Shown: piece after piece, positions 46,085 to 60,148 of the stretch
Numbering within the stretch: the stretch's first letter is position 1
Layout of the letters: each line of letters opens with the position of its first letter
Assembly: GCF_021513135.1 (NCBI RefSeq)
Contig: NZ_CP090981.1
Location: 2,840,025-2,904,024, forward strand
Direction of reading: 5' to 3'
Length of the DNA: 64,000 nt
DNA from: Vibrio sp. SS-MA-C1-2
GTDB taxonomy: Bacteria; Pseudomonadota; Gammaproteobacteria; Enterobacterales; Vibrionaceae
Program-made: the position numbers and the translations under genes
The notes under the pieces: model-generated
What the model saw: the letters and a program-made list of their open reading frames with translations, nothing else
Told to the model about the DNA's origin: nothing
Databases searched by the model: none

Positions 46085-46566
46085 TAATTACTCTCCTGTA
46101 ACTGTTCTTTTGTATAGCCCATTGGCTCATGCGTCTTCTCCATTGCTTCAGCAATTTCAGGTGGCATGTAATTCTCATCATGTTTCGCGAGTACTTCACT
46201 GGCTTTAATTGTCGTTGGATCAACTAAAACACCTTGCGCAACAATGCCTTGTCCCTCTCTGAATAGATCAGGAAGAATACCGTCATAAGTCACCGTCACT
46301 TCAGGACCAATATCAGCAAGATTAAAGCTAACATTTAATGAGTTAGAGTCACGTTTAACAGAACCCTCAACAACCATCCCACCAATTCTTAAGCGTTGGC
46401 CTACGGTAGGTTTTGTCCCATCAGGCTTGCCATACACTAATTCAGTGGGTGTATAAAAAAGATCAATATTCTGATTTAAAGCATAGAGCAATAAACCAAT
46501 AGTAGAGCCGACACCAAAAACTAATGCTAAGATAATCGTTAAGCGTTTTTTGCGTCTAGGATTCAT
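46084..46566 (-). CDS. ccmE: Heme chaperone CcmE
   Basis: Periplasmic OB-fold protein of 160 residues, anchored by one N-terminal helix (about 9-29). It carries heme covalently on H129 in [11 protein letters not shown], with Y133 as the expected axial ligand. It takes heme from CcmABCD and hands it to CcmF. It overlaps ccmD by 4 bp. Confidence 0.96.
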   Translation of the reverse strand: MNPRRKKRLTIILALVFGVGSTIGLLLYALNQNIDLFYTPTELVYGKPDGTKPTVGQRLRIGGMVVEGSVKRDSNSLNVSFNLADIGPEVTVTYDGILPDLFREGQGIVAQGVLVDPTTIKASEVLAKHDENYMPPEIAEAMEKTHEPMGYTKEQLQESN

Positions 46567-46769
46567 AAAGTATTCTCCATTTTTTCAGCATCCTTAACTC
46601 GCTGTTCTCGAGCTATTCTTTTACTTATCTCTTTTGTCAGTTTGCTATGCTTTCTCAACGTTGTAGTTAAAATAACGGCCATAGCAAAGAAAGTGATTCC
46701 AAAACCACTCCAAACATAACTGGCATAACCACCCATGGCTAAAAAATCAGAAAATGAAGTAAAATGCAT
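46563..46769 (-). CDS. ccmD: Heme exporter protein CcmD
   Basis: A 68-residue single-helix protein that stabilises the CcmC-CcmE complex. The sequence [20 protein letters not shown], a transmembrane segment (about 18-40) and a basic C-terminal tail are typical. It starts 3 bp after the ccmC stop. Confidence 0.9.
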   Translation of the reverse strand: MHFTSFSDFLAMGGYASYVWSGFGITFFAMAVILTTTLRKHSKLTKEISKRIAREQRVKDAEKMENTL

Positions 46770-46772
46770 GTG

Positions 46773-47513
46773 TTATCCCTTCTTCTTAACTAATGTTTTA
46801 ACCCAAGGACGATGTCCTTCTCGAACTAAAATTTCATTTCTAAAGTTCACTAACATTACCCAACCAAAGAACATAGCAAAAGCTAAAATATTCAGTAATA
46901 GTGGCCATAACATATCCCCACTAATTGAAGGCTGATCAAATTTAGTTATGGTTGCACCTTGGTGTAATGTATTCCACCACTCAACTGAGAAGTGAATAAT
47001 CGGTAAATTAATGACGCCAACTAATGCTAAAATGCTTGCTGCTTTAGTTGCCGTTTTATGGTTATCAAATGCATTATAAAGTGCAATCACACCAAAATAG
47101 AGGAAAAGTAGAATAAGTTCAGAGGTTAAACGAGCATCCCAAACCCACCAAGCTCCCCACATAGGCTTGCCCCATATCGCACCCGTTAATAGCGCAATAA
47201 AAGTATAAACAGCACCAATTGGCGCCATCGCTATCGCAGCCATACTTGAGAGTTTTAGCTGCCAGACCAAGCCAATAAATGCAGCAATTGCCATCGACAT
47301 ATAAACACCCATAGACCAAATCGCCGATGGTACATGAATATAAATCAGTCTAAAGCTATCGCCTTGTTGATAGTCTGAAGGCGCAAAAGCTAATCCCCAG
47401 ATCGTCCCTGTAAATAGTGACACAATAGCTAAGACGGCAAACCACGGTATCAATTTACCGCAAAGGTTATAGGTCTTTTCTGCTTGTGCATAAGGGTGAA
47501 GCCACTTCCACAT
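46773..47513 (-). CDS. ccmC: Heme transporter CcmC
   Basis: Integral membrane protein that loads heme onto CcmE. I choose the ATG at 47513 (246 residues, starting MWKWLHPYAQ as in relatives); a GTG at 47525 is possible. Six transmembrane helices are visible. The WWD motif GKPMWGAWWVWDARLTSELI lies near residue 120, and heme-axial His residues are expected in IYIHVPSAIW and NLPIIHFSVEWWNTLHQG. Confidence 0.95.
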   Translation of the reverse strand: MWKWLHPYAQAEKTYNLCGKLIPWFAVLAIVSLFTGTIWGLAFAPSDYQQGDSFRLIYIHVPSAIWSMGVYMSMAIAAFIGLVWQLKLSSMAAIAMAPIGAVYTFIALLTGAIWGKPMWGAWWVWDARLTSELILLFLYFGVIALYNAFDNHKTATKAASILALVGVINLPIIHFSVEWWNTLHQGATITKFDQPSISGDMLWPLLLNILAFAMFFGWVMLVNFRNEILVREGHRPWVKTLVKKKG

Positions 47514-47567
47514 TACAATACCCACTTAAAAGTTAAAAAATAAAAGAAATAAATAAAAGAAATAATT

Positions 47568-48236
47568 TTAATTAACACTGACTCTTAATGCTGCAGAAAC
47601 AGCAAATGGAGAAAGTGTAACTGCTGCTGTTAACATCGCGCCTAGAATCGCTAATTGGCCATTCATTGCCATTCCTAAATCCGCCGCTTCTATGGCTGAT
47701 GTGGCAAAAATTAAAATCGGGATATAAAGCGGAAGAACAAGTAAACTAAGCAGTACGCCACCTTTTCTTAATCCAACAGTCAATGCAACCCCAATCGCAC
47801 CAAGAAAGCTCAGGGTCGGTGTACCTAACAGAAGCGTTAATACAACCGCAAACCAGACATTAAAGCTTAAAGAGAGCAAAACGGCCAGTAATGGACTAAT
47901 TAACAGTAAAGGTAATCCCGTTAACATCCAATGAGCAAAAATCTTAGCAAAAACAATGACAGGGAGAGGAACAGGCATTAACATCATCTGTTCAAGTGAT
48001 CCATCCATGTAATCGTCACGAAAAAGTCGCTCTAATGACAATAGTGATGCAAGCAATGCCGCAACCCATACAATACCGGGAGCAATACGACTTAATAAAT
48101 TTGATTCAGGACCAATCGCAAGTGGGAAAAGGGTGATAACAATCAAAAAGAACCACAATGGATTAAATATTTCAGCCTGTTTTCGATACGCAATTGTCAA
48201 TTCGCGTCGAATAATTTGTCCGATAGCTCCGATCAT
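47568..48236 (-). CDS. ccmB: Heme exporter permease CcmB
   Basis: A 222-residue membrane protein with six helices, the transmembrane part of the CcmAB ATPase unit that releases holo-CcmE. The N-terminal [20 protein letters not shown] and [19 protein letters not shown] (near 68) segments are diagnostic. It overlaps ccmA by 4 bp. Confidence 0.95.
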   Translation of the reverse strand: MIGAIGQIIRRELTIAYRKQAEIFNPLWFFLIVITLFPLAIGPESNLLSRIAPGIVWVAALLASLLSLERLFRDDYMDGSLEQMMLMPVPLPVIVFAKIFAHWMLTGLPLLLISPLLAVLLSLSFNVWFAVVLTLLLGTPTLSFLGAIGVALTVGLRKGGVLLSLLVLPLYIPILIFATSAIEAADLGMAMNGQLAILGAMLTAAVTLSPFAVSAALRVSVN

Positions 48237-48853
48237 GACACATTCCCTAAAATGATCTTTCTTAATCTTGGATTATCAATAAACATATCTTGATGAGTCG
48301 TAAGGATAACAATACCACCGTTATCTGCATGCGCCATAAAGAGCTCTTCGAGTACAGCAACCCCTTGTTTATCAATTGCCGTTAATGGCTCATCTAAAAT
48401 CCATAATATTTGTTCACTTAACCATAAACGAGCTAAACCAACTCGACGTTGTTGACCTGCTGATAATTGTCCTGCTGGAATATCTTCACGTCCAGCTAAT
48501 CCAACTTTAGCTAAAGCTTGCCAAATCTTATCCTCATCTTTTTTGGCATGTAATGATTGAATGAAAGCTAAATTCTCAAACGCTGTCAATTCTGCTTTCA
48601 CTCCAGAGTGATGTCCAAGAAAAAGAAGATCTTGATGAAATTCTTCTCTTGCAGATTGAATACGTTCACCACACCAATAGATTTCTCCTTCATCCGCCGG
48701 AGCTAATCCCGTTAAAATTCGCAATAGACTGGTTTTCCCTGCTCCATTAGGTCCTTCAACTTGAATAAGTTCCCCTTTAGTGACAGAAAATGAGAGTTCA
48801 TCAAATAAAACCCTTTCATCACGAATACAACTAAGATTTTTAACATCCAACAT
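48233..48853 (-). CDS. ccmA: Heme exporter ATP-binding protein CcmA
   Basis: ABC ATPase of 206 residues: Walker [10 protein letters not shown] (34-42), signature [16 protein letters not shown] (about 128), and Walker [13 protein letters not shown] (about 149). It works with CcmB in the maturation of c-type cytochromes. First gene of ccmABCDEFGHI; all nine genes overlap or nearly touch, except the ccmB-ccmC gap of about 54 bp. Confidence 0.96.
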   Translation of the reverse strand: MLDVKNLSCIRDERVLFDELSFSVTKGELIQVEGPNGAGKTSLLRILTGLAPADEGEIYWCGERIQSAREEFHQDLLFLGHHSGVKAELTAFENLAFIQSLHAKKDEDKIWQALAKVGLAGREDIPAGQLSAGQQRRVGLARLWLSEQILWILDEPLTAIDKQGVAVLEELFMAHADNGGIVILTTHQDMFIDNPRLRKIILGNVS

Positions 48854-49270
48854 AATAAAGACAACTATCCAATATAATCTTATAAGTTATAAATATTAGC
48901 ATACGCAAATTGTTGACTGATAGCTTTGTGTTCACTATTAATATCAATTTACAAAGAAATGGGACAAAGTATGTTTCAAATCACACTTTCACCATCTTGG
49001 TATAAATAAGCACTCAAAAAACCAAGTAAACACCTTGTCACTAATGTTACCGGCAAGTAAATCAACTGGTACCTATTTAGATATAATAAATTCACCCTAC
49101 TATTTACAGGGTATTAATAAGCATAAGAAATAAAAATAACTCTAAATAGGTAGTTTAATTCCCTCAATTTTACAACTTATATCTATGATTCATTATTAGA
49201 TTAGATCATTAATTAAGTTTTATCATAACTCTTTTATTCAATTGATATTTTAGATAGAATAAATATCAAT
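48854..49270. other. Intergenic region between ccmA and tRNA-Arg
   Basis: It holds the ccm upstream region and a structured inverted repeat at 49071-49151. I see no open frame with a ribosome site and no ERIC-like copy here. Confidence 0.5.
49071..49151. repeat. Nested inverted repeat of unknown role
   Basis: Perfect 11-bp arms ACCTATTTAGA (49071-49081) and TCTAAATAGGT (49141-49151) enclose a second hairpin ACCCT/AGGGT in caccctactatttacagggt. There is no T tract after it, so it is not an ordinary terminator. Confidence 0.6.
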
Positions 49271-49346
49271 GTCTCTATCGATTAACAGGATAAATCCCAG
49301 ACCTCCTAAGTCTGTGCTCCAGGTTCGAGTCCTGGTGGGGACGCCA
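49271..49346 (+). tRNA. tRNA-Arg(CCT)
   Basis: A 76-nt cloverleaf with encoded CCA. Acceptor GTCTCTA pairs with TGGGGAC (two G-T pairs). The D stem is GATT/AATC. The anticodon stem CAGAC/GTCTG surrounds the loop CTCCTAA, giving anticodon CCT. The T arm is CCAGG-TTCGAGT-CCTGG. It is a single gene; no integrase or duplicated 3' end is seen nearby. Confidence 0.93.
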
Positions 49347-49511
49347 TTCTTTCTTCGTTTACATAATAACTAATCGTGTATGAAAAAATCACGATGAGCA
49401 CCTGCATAGCGATCATTCAGAGAAACATCATCACCATCATACAATTCACCACCGCTATTATGACCAGATGACGAACCACTCTTCAGAAGAAACTGAATAA
49501 TAAAATTTGAT

Positions 49512-49618
49512 ATATATGGAGTTGCTAGTAGGCGACAAGTAAGTGAGGCTCCATGGGTATTAACTAACAGCGAGTGAACGCAGTCAACAGCCTAACAGCT
49601 TCAAGTATGAAGAGTATA
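49512..49618 (+). repeat. ERIC-like repeat, diverged
   Basis: It contains ggagttgctagtaggcgaca, caagtaagtgaggctccatg and cttcaagtatgaagagtata, with a rearranged centre (taactaacag). Confidence 0.8.
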
Positions 49619-49622
49619 AAAT

Positions 49623-49661
49623 AAAAAAGATCGTTAACTGATTAAGTTAACGATCTTTTTT
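49623..49661. terminator. Terminator of the LpxL-family gene (bidirectional)
   Basis: AAAAAAGATCGTTAACT pairs with AGTTAACGATCTTTTTT around a four-base loop. Confidence 0.9.
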
Positions 49662-49680
49662 ATTTTATTAGTGACCAGAA

Positions 49681-50583
49681 TTAATAAACGCTACATTCAC
49701 CTAATGGTCTGTTTTTAAAACGACGATGAATCCACATATATTGCTCTGGAGCTAAATTAATCAAACTCTCATTCAGTTTATTTATTGCCACTGCATGCTC
49801 TTCTGCCGAATTACAAATAATATCTGTCAAGGGATCACTAATTTCCATTTTGTAATGCCCATCCGATTTCCTAATAAAAGAAACAGAAACAACTAAACTG
49901 TTAGAAATCCGCTGTAGATCTCTTATTGTTGTAATGGTACATGCTTCTACATTATAAAAAGGTGCAAAAGCACTGCCTTTTTTATTACCATAATCTTGAT
50001 CGGCAGCAAACCAAAGCGTTTGTCCACCTTTCAATGTCTTAATCATAGTGCGTACATCTTTACGATTAATTAATTTCAGATTACTTTTTGTTCGACCTTT
50101 AACTTGTAAATGTTCAACAAAAGCTTTCTTGTTTGCACGATATACTCCGCTAATATCCGCTTGAATAGACAGGGCTCTAATGGCCATTTCCATGTGAACG
50201 GTATGAACACCCAGTAGAATAATACCACGTTGCTCTTTTTGCAGCTCTATCAGCTTCTCTAAGCCCTCAATTGTCACATTTTTAGATATTTGCTTATCAT
50301 TCCAACTCCAAGCTCTCATTGTCTCTAAAATTGCAATGCCGGTATTATCAATATTTTTATTAACTAGTATTTCTCTCTCAACTTCAGACCACTCAGGAAA
50401 GCAAAGATCACAATTCTTTTTAATAATACTTCTGCGATCTTTTAACATGGGAAATATCTTTCTCCCAATAAATTTACCCAGATGCTCTTGCCAAATTAAT
50501 GGAAAACTGGAAATTAATTTTAATAATAGTAAAGTCAAATTAACTTTAATTTTCACTTTACTATCTTGATGATGACTATTCAT
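49681..50583 (-). CDS. LpxL/LpxM-family lipid A acyltransferase
   Basis: A 300-residue inner-membrane acyltransferase of the late lipid A acylation family. The catalytic HX4E is H127-E132 in GVHTVHMEM; WFAADQDYGNKKGSAFAPFY near 197 and APEQYMWIHRRFKNRP near the end are the other conserved blocks. It would add a secondary acyl chain to lipid A or a similar acceptor. The protein is Lys/Asn/Ile-rich and stands alone between AT-rich stretches, which suggests an extra paralogue rather than the housekeeping lpxL. The exact acyl chain and position cannot be predicted. Confidence 0.85.
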   Translation of the reverse strand: MNSHHQDSKVKIKVNLTLLLLKLISSFPLIWQEHLGKFIGRKIFPMLKDRRSIIKKNCDLCFPEWSEVEREILVNKNIDNTGIAILETMRAWSWNDKQISKNVTIEGLEKLIELQKEQRGIILLGVHTVHMEMAIRALSIQADISGVYRANKKAFVEHLQVKGRTKSNLKLINRKDVRTMIKTLKGGQTLWFAADQDYGNKKGSAFAPFYNVEACTITTIRDLQRISNSLVVSVSFIRKSDGHYKMEISDPLTDIICNSAEEHAVAINKLNESLINLAPEQYMWIHRRFKNRPLGECSVY

Positions 50584-51245
50584 TTTATTATTGCCACTTA
50601 TTTATAGGCTTATACACTAGAGTATACAACCTAACCCTATAAATACCGATAGCAAAAATAAGAAAAACTGATATAAATAATAAATTTAAATTATTAGTAA
50701 TTATAAAACATGATTAAACAACAAAAGCATTAACAAGAATCAATTAAAACAAACAATAAACATAAAAAATAAAGATAAACAAAATCAATTAATGCTAAAA
50801 AATATTTATTTATAACTTATATCTAACAAACCATTCATATACAATATAAATACGACAAATAGAATTGAATTATTTAAAAAAGACTTTTTATCTGATATTC
50901 ATCCTTAAAATAATTGAAGTAACTAGTAAGCGATACGTGAATAAGTCTCATATATATGAGTTACTAGTCGATGGTTAGTGAGTGAGACCGATGAATATAG
51001 GTGTTATATATAATCGAGACAAACAAAGCCAAAAACCTAACAATTTCAAGTAAGAAGAAGATTCATGCATACTAAATAACATAAATTAAGCAACTGGGAT
51101 TCTTATTCAAATAATCAAGACTAAAAGCCAAGATAGCAGATAGTCAGTATAAAGTTTTTTAATAGATGAACATTCGTAATATCTAAAGATCCGTTATTAT
51201 TTATTAACTGAAGTCTAAATCAGAAACACTTTAATTTACCAAAAC
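50584..51245. other. AT-rich intergenic region between the LpxL-family gene and the rRNA operon
   Basis: Very AT-rich, with one diverged ERIC-like element (50901-51063). I see no other gene, RNA or terminator in it. Confidence 0.6.
50901..51063 (+). repeat. Diverged, expanded ERIC-like repeat
   Basis: The left part (taaaataattgaagtaactagtaagcgatacgtgaataag) resembles the left half, then the same half is repeated in altered form (gagttactagtcgatggtta, gtgagtgagaccgatgaata), followed by the right terminus (aatttcaagtaagaagaaga). At about 163 bp it is longer than the other copies because of this partial internal duplication. Confidence 0.65.
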
Positions 51246-51273
51246 GCAAAAAACCCAGCCAAAGGCTGGGTTC
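51246..51273 (-). terminator. Terminator of the rRNA operon
   Basis: On the minus strand, AACCCAGCC-TTT-GGCTGGGTT is followed by TTTTGCGTTTT, a strong GC-rich hairpin just beyond the 5S gene. Confidence 0.95.
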
Positions 51274-51338
51274 TTTACTGTCCGCTATTGCAGAACTGGT
51301 TTGCTTTCAGATTTTAAAATCTAAAGACAGAATTTGAA

Positions 51339-51455
51339 GCCTGGCGATGACCTACTCTCACATGGGGAGACCCCACACTACCATCGGCGCGATTGTGTTT
51401 CACTTCTGAGTTCGGAATGGAGTCAGGTGGGTCCACAATGCTATGGTCGCCAAGC
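51339..51455 (-). rRNA. rrf: 5S ribosomal RNA
   Basis: The complement contains the conserved 5S pieces CCCACCTGACTCCATTCCGA, ACTCAGAAGTGAAACACAAT and TCTCCCCATGTGAGAGTAGG, with closing ends TTGGCGACC/...CGCCAGG. About 117 nt. The ends are estimated by comparison with E. coli. Confidence 0.93.
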
Positions 51456-51618
51456 AAATTTTGTTGTTAACCGCGAATATTCGCGTTTAACGAAATTTGG
51501 AAAGTCTGATAATTAACTTTTTTGTTTAAGTAATAATATTCTCAATACTTCATTCAAGTATCTTTTGACTCGTCGAGTCGTATTCTTTTGAGTCCATCAA
51601 AACCCTTTGGGTGTTGTA

Positions 51619-54512
<2,894 letters not shown>

Positions 54513-54801
54513 ATACAACCCGAAAGGGTCTTTATGTATGATACAAATTTGCCTTCACTTTTAAAAAGTGAAAACAAAAAGCAACCAAGGTTTTTGATTG
54601 TTGATAATCAACAGGGTAATGTTAATTATCGTTTGCCGGACTCAATATAGAATTAACATCAATGATGTTAATTTGAATACAAGACACTTGAATGTGTATT
54701 GTGTTGAGAACTCGTTTATTCTTTCGAATAAACAATTATTACTTTTCAACTTATTAATGATTAAAAAATCACTAACGAGTTTACTAGTCAGCTTTCCAAA
54801 T

Positions 54802-54813
54802 TGTTAAAGAGCA
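54802..54813 (-). promoter_or_regulatory. boxA antitermination site in the 16S-23S spacer
   Basis: The complement reads TGCTCTTTAACA, identical to the E. coli rrn boxA that recruits the Nus/SuhB antitermination complex. The spacer between tRNA-Ala and 23S is about 370 bp. Confidence 0.85.
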
Positions 54814-54883
54814 TAATCTTTTGCAAGATTTTAGTGATAAAAAAACCACTTCCTAAAAGCTCTATCCTAAAGCTTTTAGAAAG

Positions 54884-54959
54884 TGGTGGAGCTATGCGGG
54901 ATCGAACCGCAGACCTCCTGCGTGCAAGGCAGGCGCTCTCCCAGCTGAGCTATAACCCC
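54884..54959 (-). tRNA. tRNA-Ala(TGC) in the 16S-23S spacer
   Basis: The complement is a 76-nt cloverleaf starting GGGGTTATAGCTCAGCTGGG, with anticodon TGC in CTTGCAC and encoded CCA. It is the only tRNA in this spacer; there is no tRNA-Ile or tRNA-Glu. Confidence 0.96.
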
Positions 54960-55028
54960 TTTATCATCTCTACTACATATTAATCTTATTCAATCTGTGT
55001 GGGTACTCATCACGAAATATCAAATCGT

Positions 55029-56573
<1,545 letters not shown>

Positions 56574-56811
56574 AAAGTTTTGTTGTTTCTTTCGAAACGG
56601 CTCAACGAATACTGACTTCAAAACTAATTCTTTATAAATAAAGAATGTAATCTTAAAGCTACTATCATTCCAACAGAATGATAGTGAATTGACTGTGCCA
56701 GTATAATTCATAATAAATTATGTCTTACACTGTATTGGTCACTCAGTTCATTGAGTAATCTTTTTGTTGATTCTCGATAACGAGTGCCCACACAGATTGA
56801 ATAAGTTAAAT

Positions 56812-56823
56812 TGTTAAAGAGCA
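56812..56823 (-). promoter_or_regulatory. boxA antitermination site in the rrn leader
   Basis: The complement reads TGCTCTTTAACA, about 240 bp upstream of 16S and just downstream of the promoter at 56863-56898. Confidence 0.85.
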
Positions 56824-56862
56824 TTGACATCGCAGTTGTTATCGCTAACAGTTGCGAAGCAA

Positions 56863-56898
56863 GGAGCCGTATAATACAGTTCCCTAATTTTAAGTCAA
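56863..56898 (-). promoter_or_regulatory. rRNA operon promoter
   Basis: On the minus strand, TTGACT (56898-56893) and TATTAT (56876-56871) are 16 bp apart, followed by the GC-rich discriminator ACGGCTCC typical of stringently controlled rRNA promoters. A run rich in A and T lies upstream of the -35, as expected for an UP element. Confidence 0.8.
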
Positions 56899-56993
56899 CA
56901 ATTAATTTCAATTATTTGATAAATAATAAAAAGAAACAAATTGTTGACCACCCTCGTTCGAAGGTTGTCACTTCAAAATCTAAAAATAGAATT

Positions 56994-57068
<75 letters not shown>

Positions 57069-57074
57069 AAATAA

Positions 57075-57150
<76 letters not shown>

Positions 57151-57199
57151 ACAATATTTGTTTTCGTTATCCAAGTTTAAAAACTCAAACAACTGAATG

Positions 57200-57290
57200 T
57201 GGCGGAGAGATAGGGATTTGAACCCTAGAAGGGCTACAAACCCTTGCCGGTTTTCAAGACCGGTGCTTTCGACCACTCAGCCATCTCTCC
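57200..57290 (-). tRNA. tRNA-Ser(TGA)
   Basis: The complement is a 91-nt class II tRNA starting GGAGAGATGGCTGAGTGGTC, with anticodon TGA in CTTGAAA, a long variable arm (CAAGGGTTTGTAGCCCTT) and encoded CCA. First of the three-tRNA transcript. Confidence 0.95.
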
Positions 57291-57524
57291 AACGCCGCTG
57301 ATACTAAGGTAGTGCCGTTCTAATGTAAAGTACTTTTTTCTCAACCGAATAATAAATAGACTATTTTTGTGTTTTTTTTTGTTTTCGACTTGTATTCGTC
57401 TATTTTGTAAACGATAAGTGCTATTTTTCTATTAATCCGAACCAAAGAATCGACCAAGTCTAACTAGCTTTACATAAAAAAGTATATTTCATTATGACAG
57501 AGGGAATCACTAGAATCTGTTATC

Positions 57525-57653
57525 TATAACCAAAATTAATTGGAGTTGATAGTAGGCGGTAAGTGAATGAGGCCCCATGAGTATAAGAGTACTATATGAT
57601 TGGGGCGAATGAATACAGCCAACAACCTAGCAACTTCAAGTAAGAAAGGTATA
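57525..57653 (+). repeat. ERIC-like repeat, full length
   Basis: It contains ttggagttgatagtaggcgg, gaggccccatgagtataaga and acttcaagtaagaaaggtat. It lies between the tRNA cluster and the VF530-like gene. In the rest of the 57291-57695 gap I see only the AT-rich tRNA promoter region. Confidence 0.9.
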
Positions 57654-57695
57654 ATTGCTTTACAGTACATCAAAAGATTAGCAAGGAGATAAACA

Positions 57696-57914
57696 GTGAC
57701 TCAAGAAAATAATCCTCTACATGGTATTACATTAAAAAAGATAGTAACGGAACTGGTTGAACATTATGGTTGGGAAGAATTGGGGTATCGAATTAATATA
57801 CGCTGTTTCACCCAAGATCCCAGTATCAACTCGAGTCTTAAGTTTTTACGTAAAACAGATTGGGCAAGAACAAAAGTAGAAGAGCTCTACCTTGATATGA
57901 CTCGAACAAAATAG
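57696..57914 (+). CDS. VF530-family (DUF2132) small DNA-binding protein
   Basis: A 72-residue protein matching the family named after Vibrio fischeri VF530: [33 protein letters not shown], then [20 protein letters not shown]. The structure of VF530 is a small helical fold reported to bind DNA; its cellular role is not known. The start is GTG at 57696, fixed by an AAGGAG site 9 bases upstream. It has its own terminator. Confidence 0.9.
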   Translation: MTQENNPLHGITLKKIVTELVEHYGWEELGYRINIRCFTQDPSINSSLKFLRKTDWARTKVEELYLDMTRTK

Positions 57915-57916
57915 AA

Positions 57917-57988
57917 TAACTCCTTTTATTCCTCCGTACCTGAACACTTCAATTTGAGTAATCATAACAGTGGTAATAAAAGGAGTTA
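57917..57988. terminator. Hairpin between the VF530-like gene and artM
   Basis: AACTCCTTTTATT (57918-57930) and AATAAAAGGAGTT (57975-57987) are perfect inverted repeats around a 44-nt loop. There is no long T tract on either side, so it may work as a weak bidirectional terminator or an RNA end protector. Confidence 0.55.
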
Positions 57989-58018
57989 ATAAAATTAAAT
58001 GATAGAAAAATTGAATAC

Positions 58019-58687
58019 CTAGTGACTTTCAAATGCTAATGCTTTCTTCTCTAGTATTCTAAAGAGTAAAGTGAGTAAGCCATTTACGATAAGATAAAAC
58101 CCACCAGCAACTGCAAATACCGTCAAAGTGTCATAAGTTTGTGCATTAATACGCTGTGCAAATCCCATGATATCCATAATTGTGATAGTACTTGCTAAAG
58201 ATGTCCCTTTAAAAACTAAAATTACTTCATTTGAATAGGCAGGAATTGCACGACGTATCGCAAAAGGTAATAAAATTCTTAATGTATTCCACTGCCCCAT
58301 ACCAAGAGATCTGCACGCTTCCCATTGTCCAGATGCAATACTATTAAATGCACCTTTAAATAATTGAGTACTATATGCTGCGGTATTAAGTGCCAATGCC
58401 AACATCGCACACGCCCATGGCTGACTCAGCCAAGACCATAAGATACTTTCACGAATCACTTCAAATTGACCAGGTCCATAATAGATCAAGAAAATCTGGA
58501 CTAATAATGGTGTTCCGGTAAATACGGTAATGATCGCTTTTGTAAATAAAGATAATACTGGAATACGAGTCACCAGTACCATTGTCATCAGAATCGCAAG
58601 AATACCGCCTACGATTAATGAAGAAAAACTCAAAATCAAACTGGTTTGTAAGCCACCAACCATTTGCCAAAAATGGACTTCATTCAT
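58019..58687 (-). CDS. artM: Arginine ABC transporter permease ArtM
   Basis: Inner-membrane permease of 222 residues in the polar amino acid (HisM) family, with about five helices. The ATPase-contact loop GQWEACRSLGMGQWNTLRILLP is near residue 142. FTGTPLLVQIFLIYYGPGQF and the end LFRILEKKALAFE match E. coli ArtM closely. It starts 2 bp after artQ. Confidence 0.94.
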   Translation of the reverse strand: MNEVHFWQMVGGLQTSLILSFSSLIVGGILAILMTMVLVTRIPVLSLFTKAIITVFTGTPLLVQIFLIYYGPGQFEVIRESILWSWLSQPWACAMLALALNTAAYSTQLFKGAFNSIASGQWEACRSLGMGQWNTLRILLPFAIRRAIPAYSNEVILVFKGTSLASTITIMDIMGFAQRINAQTYDTLTVFAVAGGFYLIVNGLLTLLFRILEKKALAFESH

Positions 58688-58689
58688 AA

Positions 58690-59367
58690 TTAGTTACCAT
58701 GCCCTGGAATGGCCAGTTTCTTATTCATTTGGTCAATCAATTTTTGACTGACAAGGCTAATCACAAGATATATTACTGCTACGCCTGCATACCAATTAAA
58801 ACTTTGGTGAGTCACTGCTGCGGTTAACTGAGCTTGCTTTAAAAGTTCGGTAACACCAATTAATGAAACCAATGCCGTATCTTTTAATAAGACTAACCAT
58901 TGATTAGTTAAACCCGGTAATGCATGAATTGCTGCTTGCGGAGCAATAATGCGCCATGAAGTATAAGCTCGACCAATACCGAGAGCAGTTGCAGCTTCGA
59001 CCTGCCCTTTTGATACTGCTTTTAATGCACCTCGGATAGTTTGTGATGCATAAGAGGCAAAAATAAGCGCTAAAGCGATAGTTCCTGATAGAAATGGGCT
59101 GATCTCAACAAACTCTCCAGTGATATAGAAGATAATTTGACTCGATCCAAAAAAGATAAATAAAACGACCAATAACTCAGGTAGACCGCGTAATAAAGTG
59201 ACAAAAATAGTCGTTGGCCATGCAATCATTTTAAACTTATTGGTTTCACCTAATGTAAAGATGATAGAGAGAATTAACCCTAACGCTAAGCTAGCAACGG
59301 CTAGCTGAATAGTCATCCAACTAGCTTGTACCAATAATAAACCGTAGCCTGATTCAAATGACATCAT
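58690..59367 (-). CDS. artQ: Arginine ABC transporter permease ArtQ
   Basis: Second permease of the arginine importer, 225 residues, with about five helices. The coupling loop is GQVEAATALGIGRAYTSWRI near residue 140, and FVTLLRGLPELLVVLFIFFG is the conserved entry segment. It begins directly after the substrate-binding protein gene. Confidence 0.94.
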   Translation of the reverse strand: MMSFESGYGLLLVQASWMTIQLAVASLALGLILSIIFTLGETNKFKMIAWPTTIFVTLLRGLPELLVVLFIFFGSSQIIFYITGEFVEISPFLSGTIALALIFASYASQTIRGALKAVSKGQVEAATALGIGRAYTSWRIIAPQAAIHALPGLTNQWLVLLKDTALVSLIGVTELLKQAQLTAAVTHQSFNWYAGVAVIYLVISLVSQKLIDQMNKKLAIPGHGN

Positions 59368-60105
59368 TTACTTAGCAAAATACGTATTAAAAATTTCTTG
59401 GTAGGTGCCATCTTTTTTAACAGCCACTAATGCTTTGTTTAGTTGCCCCAATAGCTCAGTATTATCTTTACCTACTGCAATGCCAAAACCATTACCAAAA
59501 TACTGTTTGTCTGTTACTGGTTGACCCACGGTTGATACATCTGCATCTTTTTTCACCCAATCCGCAATCACCGCTGTATCACCAAATACGGCATTAATAC
59601 GTCCTGTTTTCATGTCCATGAATGCATCTTGATAACTACCGTAAGGAACTGGCGTTACATCTGGCATCTTATCTAATAGATAACTTTGGTGAGTAGAGCC
59701 ATTTTGTACACCTACTCGTTTACCTTTTAATTGCTCTGCATTTGTCAGTGTTTTGTCACTAGCAACAAAAATAGCGGCATTATCATAATAAGGCGCAGTA
59801 AAACTCACTTGTTGGCTACGGGCTTCGGTAATATCCATTGCTGAGATAGCGGCATCATAACGATGAAACTTAAGGGCAGGAATTAAGCTATCAAAAGCTT
59901 GATTATGAAAACTACATTTAGCATCTAGTTCTTTACAAAGCGCATTCGCAAGATCAACATCAAAACCCTGAATTTGGTTATTTTGATCGATATACTCAAA
60001 AGGAGCATAAGTCGCTTCCATTACAAAGCTAATCTCTTGCTGTTTAGCTGCTACTTGAAATGATGTTACTGCTAGTACTAAGGCAATTAATTTTTTATTC
60101 AACAT
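59368..60105 (-). CDS. artI: Arginine ABC transporter periplasmic binding protein (ArtI/ArtJ)
   Basis: A 245-residue periplasmic protein. The signal peptide ends near FQVAA-20. The mature form opens ISFVMEATYAPFEYIDQNNQIQGFDVDLA, followed by FDSLIPALKFHRYDAAISAMDIT, as in the ArtI/ArtJ arginine-binding proteins. Only one binding protein is encoded in this operon, so I cannot say which of the two E. coli paralogues it replaces. Confidence 0.92.
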   Translation of the reverse strand: MLNKKLIALVLAVTSFQVAAKQQEISFVMEATYAPFEYIDQNNQIQGFDVDLANALCKELDAKCSFHNQAFDSLIPALKFHRYDAAISAMDITEARSQQVSFTAPYYDNAAIFVASDKTLTNAEQLKGKRVGVQNGSTHQSYLLDKMPDVTPVPYGSYQDAFMDMKTGRINAVFGDTAVIADWVKKDADVSTVGQPVTDKQYFGNGFGIAVGKDNTELLGQLNKALVAVKKDGTYQEIFNTYFAK

Positions 60106-60148
60106 AATATCGATTCCATTATTAATTATTATAAATTGTTTTTATGAA

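Noticed and set aside
49271..49346. tRNA-Arg(CCT) as an integration site of a genomic island
   Set aside because: No integrase, no duplicated 3' end of the tRNA and no mobile genes follow within the window.
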